This document shows, one piece after another, positions 8,371-16,899 of a stretch of 64,000 nucleotides of DNA. The translations under genes and the position numbers were made by a program. A model generated the notes under the pieces. It saw only the letters and a program-made list of their open reading frames with translations. It was not told where the DNA came from and did no database searches. Numbering within the stretch: the first letter of the stretch is position 1; every line of letters begins with the position of its first letter. The stretch is from Hyphomicrobiales bacterium (lineage in GTDB: Bacteria > Pseudomonadota > Alphaproteobacteria > Rhizobiales > Rhizobiaceae): the NCBI GenBank assembly GCA_900471815.1, contig UICE01000004.1, positions 62,001 through 126,000 on the forward strand. The letters are read 5' to 3'.

Positions 8371-9963
8371 TCAGCCGCGCATAATCATGTCGGCGGCTTT
8401 TTCGGCAATCATGATTGTCGGCGAGTTCGTGTTGCCGGAAACTATCGATGGCATGATCGAAGCATCGGCAATGCGAAGACCTTGAATGCCGCGGACCTGC
8501 AATTGCGGATCCACAACAGAGTCCGGATCAGCGCCCATCCGGCATGTCCCTGCCGGATGAAAGATGGTGGTCCCGATTGCACCGGCAGCTTCAAACAGTT
8601 CGGCATCGGTCTGATATTGTGGTCCCGGTTTGAATTCTTCCGGCTTGAACTTTTGCAGCGGTTTTTGCGCGACTATGTTGCGCGTGATGCGAATAGAGTC
8701 AGCGGCGACCTGCCGGTCGCTTTCGGTGGTCAGGTAGTTCGGCCTTATGGATGGGTGGGCGCGGTGATCCGGCGATTTAATGTGGACAGTGCCGCGGCTA
8801 TCCGGGCGCAAATTGCATACACTCGCGGTAAAAGCCGGAAAAGCGTGAACATTTTCGCCAAATTTTTCGAGCGATAGTGGCTGGACGTGATATTGCAGAT
8901 TGGCAGTGGCGAATGACGGATCTGAACGGGTGAATACGCCAAGCTGACTGGGTGCCATCGACATGGGCCCTGATTGGCGCACAAGATATTCCAAAGCAAT
9001 TGAAGCCTTCCCCATCAGCCGGTTGGCCTTCTCATTAAGCGTCGGAATACCCGTTACTTTGTAAGCACAGCGCAGTTGCAGATGATCCTGCAAATTCTCC
9101 CCTACGTTGCGGCGCTCCAACACCGTCTCAATACCGGCTGCCTGCAAAACGTCGCCTCGGCCAATGCCGGATAGTTCCAGGATTTGCGGCGATCCGACCG
9201 AGCCTGCGGAAAGAATGACTTCTCGCCGGCACTGCACCGTGCGCAACATGCCAGCCTGTTCGAACTCAATGCCTTTGACGCTCAAACCATCAAGAATGAG
9301 CTTGCGAACATGCGCGCCGGTCTGGACCGTGAGATTGGAGCGGTTCTTAGCGGGGCGCAGGAATGCTTTCGAGGTATTCCAGCGAATGCCACGTTTCTGA
9401 TTTACCTTGAAGTAAGAAGACCCTTCATTGTCGCCGCGGTTGAAATCGTCGGTTCGCGGTATTCCCGCCGCCTCCGCCGCGTCCCTGAAAGCATCCAGAA
9501 TATCCCAGTGAAGCCGCGCTTCTTCCACGCGCCATTCGCCGCCTGCACCATGAAATTCATCTGCGCCGAGATAGTAATCTTCCGATTTTTTAAAATAGGG
9601 AAGCACATCATCCCAGCCCCATCCGGTGCACCCGTCCTGCCGCCAAAGGTCATAATCACGCGCCTGACCGCGCATATAGATCATGCCGTTGATGGATGAA
9701 CATCCGCCAAGAACCTTGCCGCGAGGATAAGCGAGGGACCGCCCGTTCAATCCCGCTTCAGCCTCGGTCGAAAAGCACCAGTCGGTGCGCGGATTTGAGA
9801 TGCAATAGAGATAGCCCACGGGAATATGGATCCAGTGATAATTATCCCTGCCGCCTGCCTCCAGCAACAATACGGAGACATCTTTGTTTTCCGATAGACG
9901 GTTTGCAAGGGTACACCCCGCCGTGCCGGCACCGACAATGACGTAATCATAGAGGTCGCTCAT
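8371..9963 (-). CDS. GMC-family FAD oxidoreductase (choline/alcohol dehydrogenase type)
   Basis: A 530-residue flavoenzyme of the glucose-methanol-choline family, which oxidises an alcohol to an aldehyde. Seen in order: FAD Rossmann motif VIVGAGTAGCTLANRL (residues 9-24), LLLEAGG, the GMC signature GKVLGGCSSINGMIYMRG near residue 82, the catalytic region FHPAGTCRMG, and the closing SIVSGNTNSPT. It is the last gene of the LIV-type ABC operon, starting 2 bases after the livM-like stop. This suggests that the transporter imports a hydroxylated compound that the enzyme oxidises. Choline itself is unlikely because no betaine aldehyde dehydrogenase or BetI is nearby. The true substrate is unknown. 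Confidence 0.88.
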   Translation of the reverse strand: MSDLYDYVIVGAGTAGCTLANRLSENKDVSVLLLEAGGRDNYHWIHIPVGYLYCISNPRTDWCFSTEAEAGLNGRSLAYPRGKVLGGCSSINGMIYMRGQARDYDLWRQDGCTGWGWDDVLPYFKKSEDYYLGADEFHGAGGEWRVEEARLHWDILDAFRDAAEAAGIPRTDDFNRGDNEGSSYFKVNQKRGIRWNTSKAFLRPAKNRSNLTVQTGAHVRKLILDGLSVKGIEFEQAGMLRTVQCRREVILSAGSVGSPQILELSGIGRGDVLQAAGIETVLERRNVGENLQDHLQLRCAYKVTGIPTLNEKANRLMGKASIALEYLVRQSGPMSMAPSQLGVFTRSDPSFATANLQYHVQPLSLEKFGENVHAFPAFTASVCNLRPDSRGTVHIKSPDHRAHPSIRPNYLTTESDRQVAADSIRITRNIVAQKPLQKFKPEEFKPGPQYQTDAELFEAAGAIGTTIFHPAGTCRMGADPDSVVDPQLQVRGIQGLRIADASIMPSIVSGNTNSPTIMIAEKAADMIMRG

Positions 9964-9965
9964 GA

Positions 9966-10946
9966 TCAGTTTTCCGACTTGCCTTCCAGCCTTTTGCCGA
10001 AACGCGAAGCATACAGCTCACCGATAATCCCGCGGCGGAACACGAGGACACATATCATGAAGATGATGCCGGTGATTACGGTGACTGGGAATTCGGAAGT
10101 TGCCAGATAGTTCTCAAGCGCCGAGATGAGGGCAGCACCAAATACCGGGCCGACCAAAGTACCTATCCCACCAAGCAGGGTCATGAGCACCACTTCACCC
10201 GACATTTGCCAGCTGACATCGGTCAGTGTTGCGAACTGAAAAACAATCGCCTTGATGCCGCCTGCCAGCCCCGTGAGCGCCGCTGACATGACAAAAGCTG
10301 CCAATTTATATCGAGCGACAGAATAACCAAGCGAGATGGCGCGAGGCTCATTCTCCCGGACTGATTTGAGGATCATGCCGAATGGTGAATTGATGATGCG
10401 CCAGATGATGAACATGCCCAATAAAAAGACGGCAAGCACGAAGAAATACATATTCAGCGACTGGTTCAAATCGATGAAGCCGAACAGATGGCCGCGCGGC
10501 ACGCCCTGAATGCCGTCTTCGCCGTGTGTAAATGATGCCTGCAGACAGAAGAAGAAGAACATCTGCGAGAGGGCGAGGGTGATCATCGTGGAGTAGATGC
10601 CCTGACGCCTGATGGCGAAAAAGCCGATAATCAAACCTAGAAACGCAGCCCCTGCAACGCCAACGAGAATACCCAGTTCGGGCGAAAATCCCCACTCCTT
10701 CACCGAATGGGCAGTGAAATAGGCAGCGCCGCCAAAGAAGGCGGCGTGGCCGAACGAAAGAATGCCGGTATAGCCAAGAAGGAGATTAAAAGCGCATGCA
10801 AACAGAGCAAAGCACAGCACCTTCATCAGGAAAACTGGATAGAAAAAGAAGGGCGCAAGCACGAGAAGCGCAATGCCTGCAACGATCAGCGTAACTTCCA
10901 ACGACAGATTTTTTTGTCTTGGTGCGGTGAGGGCGGATTGTGTCAT
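9966..10946 (-). CDS. LIV-type ABC transporter permease (LivM-like)
   Basis: A 326-residue inner-membrane permease of the branched-chain amino-acid family. It shows the LivM hallmarks FALFACAFNLLLGYTGILSFGHAAFFGGAAY and GGIGTLVGPVFGAALI (in two parts), and about eight to ten hydrophobic segments. Three in-frame ATGs compete. The one at 10946 is chosen because an AAAGGA site lies about 8 bases upstream and because it leaves one base after the livH stop. The GMC oxidoreductase follows after 2 bases. The family carries leucine-like amino acids but also urea, amides and aromatic acids, so the substrate is open. Confidence 0.9.
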   Translation of the reverse strand: MTQSALTAPRQKNLSLEVTLIVAGIALLVLAPFFFYPVFLMKVLCFALFACAFNLLLGYTGILSFGHAAFFGGAAYFTAHSVKEWGFSPELGILVGVAGAAFLGLIIGFFAIRRQGIYSTMITLALSQMFFFFCLQASFTHGEDGIQGVPRGHLFGFIDLNQSLNMYFFVLAVFLLGMFIIWRIINSPFGMILKSVRENEPRAISLGYSVARYKLAAFVMSAALTGLAGGIKAIVFQFATLTDVSWQMSGEVVLMTLLGGIGTLVGPVFGAALISALENYLATSEFPVTVITGIIFMICVLVFRRGIIGELYASRFGKRLEGKSEN

Positions 10947-10947
10947 G

Positions 10948-11835
10948 TCATGCATCCTTTCCGAAAAGACCTGCGGGACGCACAAGCAGCACGATTGCCA
11001 TGATCACGAAGATGACGATGTTGGAGGCTTCCGGGTAGAAGACCTTTGTCAGCCCCTCCAATATGCCGAGCATATAGCCGGTTATGATGGCGCCCAATAT
11101 GGAGCCCATGCCGCCAACGACAACAACCGCGAACACGATGATGATCAGGTTTGATCCCATGAGCGGACTGACCTGATAGATTGGTGCCGCCAATATTCCG
11201 GCAAGACCGGCAAGTCCAGCGCCGAGGCCATAGGTAAAGGTGAGCAGCAAAGGAACGTTGATACCGAATGCGCGGACCAGCGTTGGATTTTCTGTCGCCG
11301 CCCGCAGCTGTGAGCCCAGTCGGGTCTTTTCAATGAGCAGCCACGTTCCAAGGCAAACCACCAAGGATGCCAGCACCACAAAGCCACGATATTTCGGCAG
11401 GAACATGAAGCCGAGATTATAACCACCTGTCAGAGCGCTTGGAACGGCATAGGGCTGACCTGCTGCGCCATAATAATAGCGGAACATCCCTTCCAGAACG
11501 AGCGCGAGGCCGAAGGTGAACAGCAAGCCATAGAGGTGATCAAGATTATAAAGACGCGAGAGCGCGACGCGCTCGATGAATGCACCAGCGAACCCGACAA
11601 TAATGGGAGCCAGTATCAAAGCTGGCCAATAACCAATGCCGAGTTCTGCAAGAAGCAGGTAACCAACGAATGCGCCGATCATATACTGCGCGCCGTGGGC
11701 AAAATTGATGACGCGCAGGAGGCCGAAAATGATCGCTAGTCCAAGGCTGAGCATTGCATAGAAGGAGCCGTTGATGAGGCCGATCAACAATTGCCCGAGA
11801 AAAGCCTGAAGGGGTACCCCAAAGATCATTGTCAT
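10948..11835 (-). CDS. LIV-type ABC transporter permease (LivH-like)
   Basis: A 295-residue permease partner of the LivM-like protein. The N-terminal LLIGLINGSFYAMLSLGLA and the VINFAHGAQYMIGAFVG segment are diagnostic for LivH, as is the late GGMGSILGAIITGYMLGILE. A GGGAG ribosome site stands 6 bases before the ATG. It is separated from the upstream livF-like stop by one base and from the livM-like start by one base, so the transporter genes are read as one tightly coupled set. Confidence 0.92.
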   Translation of the reverse strand: MTMIFGVPLQAFLGQLLIGLINGSFYAMLSLGLAIIFGLLRVINFAHGAQYMIGAFVGYLLLAELGIGYWPALILAPIIVGFAGAFIERVALSRLYNLDHLYGLLFTFGLALVLEGMFRYYYGAAGQPYAVPSALTGGYNLGFMFLPKYRGFVVLASLVVCLGTWLLIEKTRLGSQLRAATENPTLVRAFGINVPLLLTFTYGLGAGLAGLAGILAAPIYQVSPLMGSNLIIIVFAVVVVGGMGSILGAIITGYMLGILEGLTKVFYPEASNIVIFVIMAIVLLVRPAGLFGKDA

Positions 11836-11836
11836 T

Positions 11837-12547
11837 TCAAACTCCCAATGCTTCGTTGAGCATGGTCATGCGATCCGGCAATTCCTGAACCGGAAAATTG
11901 TCGATGATCTTTCCGTGATCAACAACGTAAAAACGATCAGCTACCTTGCTGGCAAAACGGAAGTTCTGCTCAACGAGCAAAACTGTCATTCCCCTCTGCT
12001 TCAAGGTAACGAGCACCTCGCCTATGCGTTGAATGATGACGGGCGCGAGGCCTTCGGTTGGTTCGTCAAGCAAGATCAGTTTTACACCGGTGCGCAGAAT
12101 GCGCGCTATTGCCAGCATCTGCTGTTCGCCGCCGGAAAGCTTGGTGCCGGGGCTGTTGCGGCGCTCTTTAAGGTTTGGAAAGAGATCGTAAATCTCTTCG
12201 ATCGACATCCCGCCATTGGCAACGACGGGCGGAAGACTCAAATTCTCGTCAACCGATAGCGTTGCGAAGATGCCGCGTTCTTCCGGCACAAAACCAATAC
12301 CGGCATGCGCTGCGCGATGAAGCGGCACGCGCATCATGTCCTTGCCGTCGAAAGTAATCGTACCCGTGCGCTTGCGTATGATGCCCATGATTGAACGCAA
12401 GGTCGTCGTTTTGCCAACGCCGTTGCGTCCCAGCAGGGTTACGGTCTCGCCCTGATGAATATCGAGATCAATGCCATGCAACGCATGACCTTCACCGTAC
12501 CAGGCATGAAGATTGCGGACTGTGAGAAGAGGTTTTTTGTCAGTCAT
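11837..12547 (-). CDS. LIV-type ABC transporter ATPase (LivF-like)
   Basis: A 236-residue ATPase. Walker A is LLGRNGVGKTT near residue 35, the signature motif is LSGGEQQMLAIAR, and Walker B is LILLDEPTEGLAP. The GLAP after Walker B is typical for LivF. The start at 12547 overlaps the livG-like stop by 8 bases. A longer upstream frame exists but would run well into livG. It hydrolyses ATP at the inner face of the membrane with LivG to drive import. Confidence 0.92.
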   Translation of the reverse strand: MTDKKPLLTVRNLHAWYGEGHALHGIDLDIHQGETVTLLGRNGVGKTTTLRSIMGIIRKRTGTITFDGKDMMRVPLHRAAHAGIGFVPEERGIFATLSVDENLSLPPVVANGGMSIEEIYDLFPNLKERRNSPGTKLSGGEQQMLAIARILRTGVKLILLDEPTEGLAPVIIQRIGEVLVTLKQRGMTVLLVEQNFRFASKVADRFYVVDHGKIIDNFPVQELPDRMTMLNEALGV

Positions 12548-13358
12548 GCTCGGTCCCCATATAGGCAACGCGCACGCGCTCATCCTGGCTGACAGTCTTG
12601 TAATCGCCTGAAGTCAGTATTTCGCCGCGCTGAAGCACGGTGACCTGATCGCAAAGATCCGCGACGACTTTCAAATTATGCTCAACCATAAGAATGGCGC
12701 GGTCCTTGGCGACCTCACGAATAATATCGGAAACGATGTGCACATCCTCATGGCCCATGCCCGCCATTGGCTCATCAAGCAGCAGCACTTTCGGGTCAAG
12801 CGCTAGTGTCGTTGCGATTTCAAGAACTCGTTTACGGCCATAGGAAAGATCTGCCGCAAGCCTGTTGCGCGCATCTGTCAAACCAACCGCATCGATAAGT
12901 TCGTTGGCGCGCTCGTTCAATTTGTTCAGGGCGCTCATCGGAAGCCAGAATTGCGTCGATAGATGTCCTGGCCGCTGCAATGCGACACGAACATTATCCA
13001 ATACGGTCAGATGCGGAAAGACGGCCGATATCTGAAAAGAACGCACCAATCCCATGCGCGCCACACGTGCCGGATCGGTTTTCGTTATATCATGATCAAG
13101 CAGCATGATGGTGCCGCTCGAGGGCTGCAAAAACTTTGTCAAAAGATTGAAGACCGTGGTTTTGCCAGCTCCGTTTGGTCCGATCAAGGCATGGACTTTG
13201 GCATGATGGACATCAAGGTCAACATTGTTGACAGCAATAAATCCACCGAAATCACGGCGCAGGCCACGGGCGGAAAGAACCACCCGTGACGTCTGATTAT
13301 CGGGTGTGCCGGGAGAGGATTGTCCTCCCCCGAACGCAGTTGCGGCAGAACTGGTCAT
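12540..13358 (-). CDS. LIV-type ABC transporter ATPase (LivG-like)
   Basis: A 272-residue ATPase. Walker A is LIGPNGAGKTT. The signature is ADLSYGRKRVLEIA, the LSYG form usual for LivG. Walker B is VLLLDEPMAGMGHED. The start ATG at 13358 lies 5 bases after the binding-protein stop; the 31 residues before it in the open frame overlap that gene and are not family-like. The residues between the start and about residue 25 are low in complexity and not conserved in the family. It pairs with the LivF-like protein. Confidence 0.9.
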   Translation of the reverse strand: MTSSAATAFGGGQSSPGTPDNQTSRVVLSARGLRRDFGGFIAVNNVDLDVHHAKVHALIGPNGAGKTTVFNLLTKFLQPSSGTIMLLDHDITKTDPARVARMGLVRSFQISAVFPHLTVLDNVRVALQRPGHLSTQFWLPMSALNKLNERANELIDAVGLTDARNRLAADLSYGRKRVLEIATTLALDPKVLLLDEPMAGMGHEDVHIVSDIIREVAKDRAILMVEHNLKVVADLCDQVTVLQRGEILTSGDYKTVSQDERVRVAYMGTEHD

Positions 13359-13363
13359 GCTTG

Positions 13364-14569
13364 CTACTTGACCAGATTGCAGCCGCTTTCGGCTGGTTTG
13401 ATATAGGCTTCGTCGCCTGGTACCGTGGCCAGAACCTTGTAATAATCCCAAGGTGCCTTGCTTTCGTCCGGCTTCTTGACTTCCATCAAATACACATCGC
13501 TGATCAGGCGGCCATTCGCGCCGACCTTCGCGCCCCGTCCGAATACGTCATCGACCGGCATTTCATGCATCGCGGCAGCGACTTTTTCCGTATCGTCCGT
13601 CCCTGCCTTCTGGATGGCCTTGAGATATTGCGTTACGCCGGAATAGGTGGCGGCGTGAATCATATTGGGCATGCGGCCGGTGCGGTCGAAGAACTTCTTG
13701 CCGAAAGCACGCGATTCATCATCACGATCCCAATAGAAGCTTTCGGTCAGGGTCAGGCCCTGCGCCGCTTCGAGGCCGAGACCGTGAACTTCCGCCAGTG
13801 TAAACAGTAGGGCTGCGAGGCGCTGGCCGCCTGCAACAATGCCGAATTCAGCAGCTTGCTTGATGGCATTGGCAGTATCAAGACCGGCATTTGCGAGGCC
13901 GATGACTTTTGCGCCCGAGGACTGCGCCTGGAGAAGGAATGAGGAATAATCACTGGTTGCCAAAGGATGGCGGACCGAACCCACAACCTTGCCGCCCTTG
14001 GAGGTAACATATTTGCTCGTCTGTTCTTCCAGCGAATAGCCGAATGCATAGTCAGCTGTCAGGAAGAACCAGCTATCACCGCCAGCGCCCACGAGCGCGC
14101 CGCCAGTGCCAACGGCCAGCGCGTGCGTATCATAAGCCCAATGGAAGCCGTAAGGTGAGCATTGCTTGCCTGTCAGTTCCGCAGTTGCAGCACCGGTAAC
14201 CAGATCGATCTTCTTTTTCTCTTTGGAGATGCCCTGAACGGCGAGAGCCACCGAGGAGGTTGTCAATTCCATAATGGAATCGACCTGCTCTGTATCGTAC
14301 CACTGGCGGGCAATGTTAGAAGCAATATCGGCTTTGTTCTGGTGATCCGCTGAAATGATCTCAATTGGTGCATCAAGAACCTTGCCACCAAAATCTTCAG
14401 CCGCCATCTTCGCAGCTTCAAACGACCATTTGCCGCCGAAATCCGCATAGACGCCGGACTGATCATTCAGAATGCCGATCTTGACCTTGCCATCGGAAAT
14501 TTCGGCGCTGGCTGCCGGAATCACTGTAGCTGCCATCAAAGCAGCGGTTACGACGGTTAAAAGCTTCAT
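13364..14569 (-). CDS. LIV-type ABC transporter substrate-binding protein
   Basis: A 401-residue periplasmic binding protein of the leucine/amide-binding class. A GGGAGGAGAG ribosome site just before the ATG at 14569 fixes the start; the open frame running to 14815 is rejected. The signal peptide ends near VIPAASA-E (residue 22). The mature part shows the family opening VKIGILNDQSGVYADFGG and an ABC-type ligand-binding fold, with SSVALAVQGISKEKK and HALAVGTGG. It is the first gene of a six-gene operon that ends in the GMC oxidoreductase. The fold matches proteins annotated for branched-chain amino acids, but such proteins often bind aromatic acids or amides. Confidence 0.9.
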   Translation of the reverse strand: MKLLTVVTAALMAATVIPAASAEISDGKVKIGILNDQSGVYADFGGKWSFEAAKMAAEDFGGKVLDAPIEIISADHQNKADIASNIARQWYDTEQVDSIMELTTSSVALAVQGISKEKKKIDLVTGAATAELTGKQCSPYGFHWAYDTHALAVGTGGALVGAGGDSWFFLTADYAFGYSLEEQTSKYVTSKGGKVVGSVRHPLATSDYSSFLLQAQSSGAKVIGLANAGLDTANAIKQAAEFGIVAGGQRLAALLFTLAEVHGLGLEAAQGLTLTESFYWDRDDESRAFGKKFFDRTGRMPNMIHAATYSGVTQYLKAIQKAGTDDTEKVAAAMHEMPVDDVFGRGAKVGANGRLISDVYLMEVKKPDESKAPWDYYKVLATVPGDEAYIKPAESGCNLVK

Positions 14570-14792
14570 TCTTCTCTCCTCCCAAAGATTAATTGTCTGG
14601 CTGGGCATCAAATGATGACCGCCATTGGTGAACTGGATATAATTGTCATGTGCTGATCGCGAACCAGCGATTAGCTCGCCTTCGCTTGGTAGTTCCCTCC
14701 CTCGATCCAGCCCATTCTTGCTGAACATTCTTCTTCCCATGATTGCGCCGTTTCTCCCGACCGGCAACCATGTTGTTGAAAAAAGTCTAGCA

Positions 14793-14848
14793 TTGACAAA
14801 TAAGTACACAAACATCTAATTTTGCACATATTCCGTACAAAAATGTAC
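14793..14848 (+). promoter_or_regulatory. LysR-gene promoter with overlapping dyads
   Basis: TTGACA (14793-14798) and TAATTT (14817-14822) are 18 bases apart and face the LysR gene. A near-perfect dyad, TTGCAC-N7-GTACAA (14822-14840), has LysR-box geometry and lies at the expected transcription start. Next to it GTACA-N4-TGTAC (14835-14848) is a perfect dyad. Position suggests LysR autorepression and control of the divergent LIV operon that starts at 14569. Confidence 0.5.
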
Positions 14849-14867
14849 ATGAAGGCTTTGCACACAA

Positions 14868-15785
14868 ATGCGACAGTTCACATGGGATGATCTCCAGTAT
14901 TTTCTGGCTGTCGCCCGCACCGGCCAATTGACCACAGCAGCGCGGCGTCTGCGGACAAATCACGTGACCGTTTCGCGCCGGATCGAGCGATTGGAAGAGG
15001 CGCTGTCGGCCCGCCTGTTTGAGCGAAATCCGCGCGGCTATATTGTTACCGCGCTTGGGGAAAAACTGATTGAATCTGCGGAGGTCATGGAGCGCGAAGC
15101 AGAGCGTTTTCAGAATGAAGCATCGGGAGGAACTGTATCACTTAGCGGTGTGGTCCGGCTGAGCATCCTTGAGGGGTTCGCCAATTTCTTTCTGGCAGAC
15201 CGTTTGCCGCTGATGACACAATCATACCCGGGGCTATCCGTGGAAATGGTGACAATCCAGCAGATCGTATCCTTGTCGCGGCGTGAAGCGGACCTATCAA
15301 TAACGCTCAACGCCAGCCGGACAGGACGCTATCATCAAGAAAAGCTGATGCCATATCGATTGTTCGTCTACGGTTCGGCAGACTACCTGGCGCGGCACGC
15401 AACAATCAAACGACAGGCGGATCTCTCAGAACACCGATTTATCGGTTATATTGAGGACATGATATTTACGCCCGGTCTCGATTATATGCGCGAGATACTT
15501 CCGGGTTTGCGTGCATCCTATCAAAGCTCCAGCATTTTCGCCCAGCTTAGCGCGGCGCGCACCGGTTTTGGCTTGTGTATTTTGCCTTATTACATTGCTT
15601 GCAACTATCCCGAACTCGTTCCGGTCCTTCCCAAGGAATTGCACCTCAATCGCGACTATTGGCTCATTTGTCATGAGGATATTGTAGGTACGCCGCGCAT
15701 CAGAGTGTTGAGCAATTTCATTAAATCTGAACTCGAAAGCCAAGCCGCCGATTTTGCCGGTCAGCCGCTTATGGATGGCTCGTAA
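14868..15785 (+). CDS. LysR-family transcriptional regulator
   Basis: A 305-residue regulator. The N-terminal winged helix-turn-helix is clear: WDDLQYFLAVARTGQLTTAA, then VSRRIERLEEALSARLFERN, about residues 5-65. The rest is the periplasmic-binding-like effector domain. It is divergent from the LIV-type operon (298 bases away) and tail to tail with the FAD oxidase, overlapping it by 17 bases. The most likely target is the LIV/GMC operon, with a second possibility of the oxidase-agmatinase pair. A LysR-type dyad overlaps its own promoter. Confidence 0.88.
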   Translation: MRQFTWDDLQYFLAVARTGQLTTAARRLRTNHVTVSRRIERLEEALSARLFERNPRGYIVTALGEKLIESAEVMEREAERFQNEASGGTVSLSGVVRLSILEGFANFFLADRLPLMTQSYPGLSVEMVTIQQIVSLSRREADLSITLNASRTGRYHQEKLMPYRLFVYGSADYLARHATIKRQADLSEHRFIGYIEDMIFTPGLDYMREILPGLRASYQSSSIFAQLSAARTGFGLCILPYYIACNYPELVPVLPKELHLNRDYWLICHEDIVGTPRIRVLSNFIKSELESQAADFAGQPLMDGS

Positions 15786-16893
15786 AACGAGCCGGCGACA
15801 GGCGTGAAAGCAGGGGTTCCACATTGGCGTCGGGAGCGCGTCCCCGGATCAAAGCTGCTGCAAGCGCCGACAAGGCAGGCGAAGTCTGGATACCGTAACC
15901 GCCTTGTCCTGCAAGCCAAAAGAAGTCATCCACCGAATCATCAAAACCCGCGACAGGAGTCCTGTCCGGCGCAAAGGTGCGTAGGCCTGCCCAGCTACGC
16001 TCGACCCGATTGACTGGAACGGTGACAGCCTGCTCGAAGCGATAGAGACCTTCGGCGAGGATCATATCGTCAACATAGGCATCATGCGGCTCGACGGGAA
16101 TTTCGTCGGCGGGCGAGACAAACATGCGTCCGCCATCGGGCTTCAGATACCAGGCTTCGTTGACATCATCGACAAGCGGCCAATTGCGGGTGTCGTGACC
16201 ATCGGGCGCTGGTAGAACTGCAATCGAGCGGCGCAGCGGCGTTAGCCCAAGAGGCTTGGCGCCAAATATTGCGGCTGTCAGATCTGCCCAGGCACCAGCG
16301 GCGTTGATAATGATCCGGGCGCTGAAAACCTTGTCGGATGCATTGACGATCCAGCCACCGGCAACGCGATTGGCGCTGGTGACTTCGGTATTGGTAAAAA
16401 GTCGGACGCCCAGCGCCGATGCCTTGCGCAACCAGCCCTGATGAAGAGCATTGACGTCGATATCTTGTGCATCCTCTTGATAAGCGGCGGCTTTGACGTA
16501 GTCGCGACTGAGGATGGGTACCAGAGAAAGCGCTTTGTCGACAGAAATAGCTTCTACGCCAATGCCGTCTCGGACAAATTCTTCGCATGTCGCGACGCCA
16601 TCTTCATCGGCGACCGTCAATGATCCCCGCGCTGTCAGCAATGGTTCGGGAAAAAGGCCCGTGTCTCGATGGTGAAACATCGGTGCACTGGCTCGGTTTA
16701 GCCCACGAATGACTTCATTGCCATAATTTGGAATGAAGATTGCCGCCGACCGTCCGGTAGAATGATATCCGGCCTGACTTTCGCGCTCTACGACAACAAC
16801 ACTGTGCGTGTCAGCCAAGGCGGCCGCGACACCAGCGCCAGCAATGCCTGCGCCGATGACAAGGACGTCGGTTTCAATAGTTTCACTCATCAT
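15769..16893 (-). CDS. FAD-dependent oxidoreductase of the DAO family (amine/D-amino-acid oxidase type)
   Basis: A 374-residue flavoprotein. The N-terminal dinucleotide motif is DVLVIGAGIAGAGVAAALA, followed by VVVVERE and the HSTGRSAA segment typical of the DadA/glycine-oxidase class. The C-terminal half has IINAAGAW and the late WLAGQGGYGIQTSPA flavin-contacting loop. It would oxidise an amino acid or secondary amine to an imino product in the cytoplasm. It starts 6 bases after the agmatinase-family gene, so the two are co-transcribed. This suggests that the hydrolase product or a related amine is the substrate. No transmembrane segment or signal is seen. Confidence 0.82.
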   Translation of the reverse strand: MMSETIETDVLVIGAGIAGAGVAAALADTHSVVVVERESQAGYHSTGRSAAIFIPNYGNEVIRGLNRASAPMFHHRDTGLFPEPLLTARGSLTVADEDGVATCEEFVRDGIGVEAISVDKALSLVPILSRDYVKAAAYQEDAQDIDVNALHQGWLRKASALGVRLFTNTEVTSANRVAGGWIVNASDKVFSARIIINAAGAWADLTAAIFGAKPLGLTPLRRSIAVLPAPDGHDTRNWPLVDDVNEAWYLKPDGGRMFVSPADEIPVEPHDAYVDDMILAEGLYRFEQAVTVPVNRVERSWAGLRTFAPDRTPVAGFDDSVDDFFWLAGQGGYGIQTSPALSALAAALIRGRAPDANVEPLLSRLSPARFTSHP

Positions 16894-16899
16894 TGTCTC

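Noticed and set aside
14570-14815. Possible N-terminal extension of the LIV-type binding protein
   Set aside because: A strong ribosome site and signal peptide begin at 14569; the extension shows no conservation-like features.
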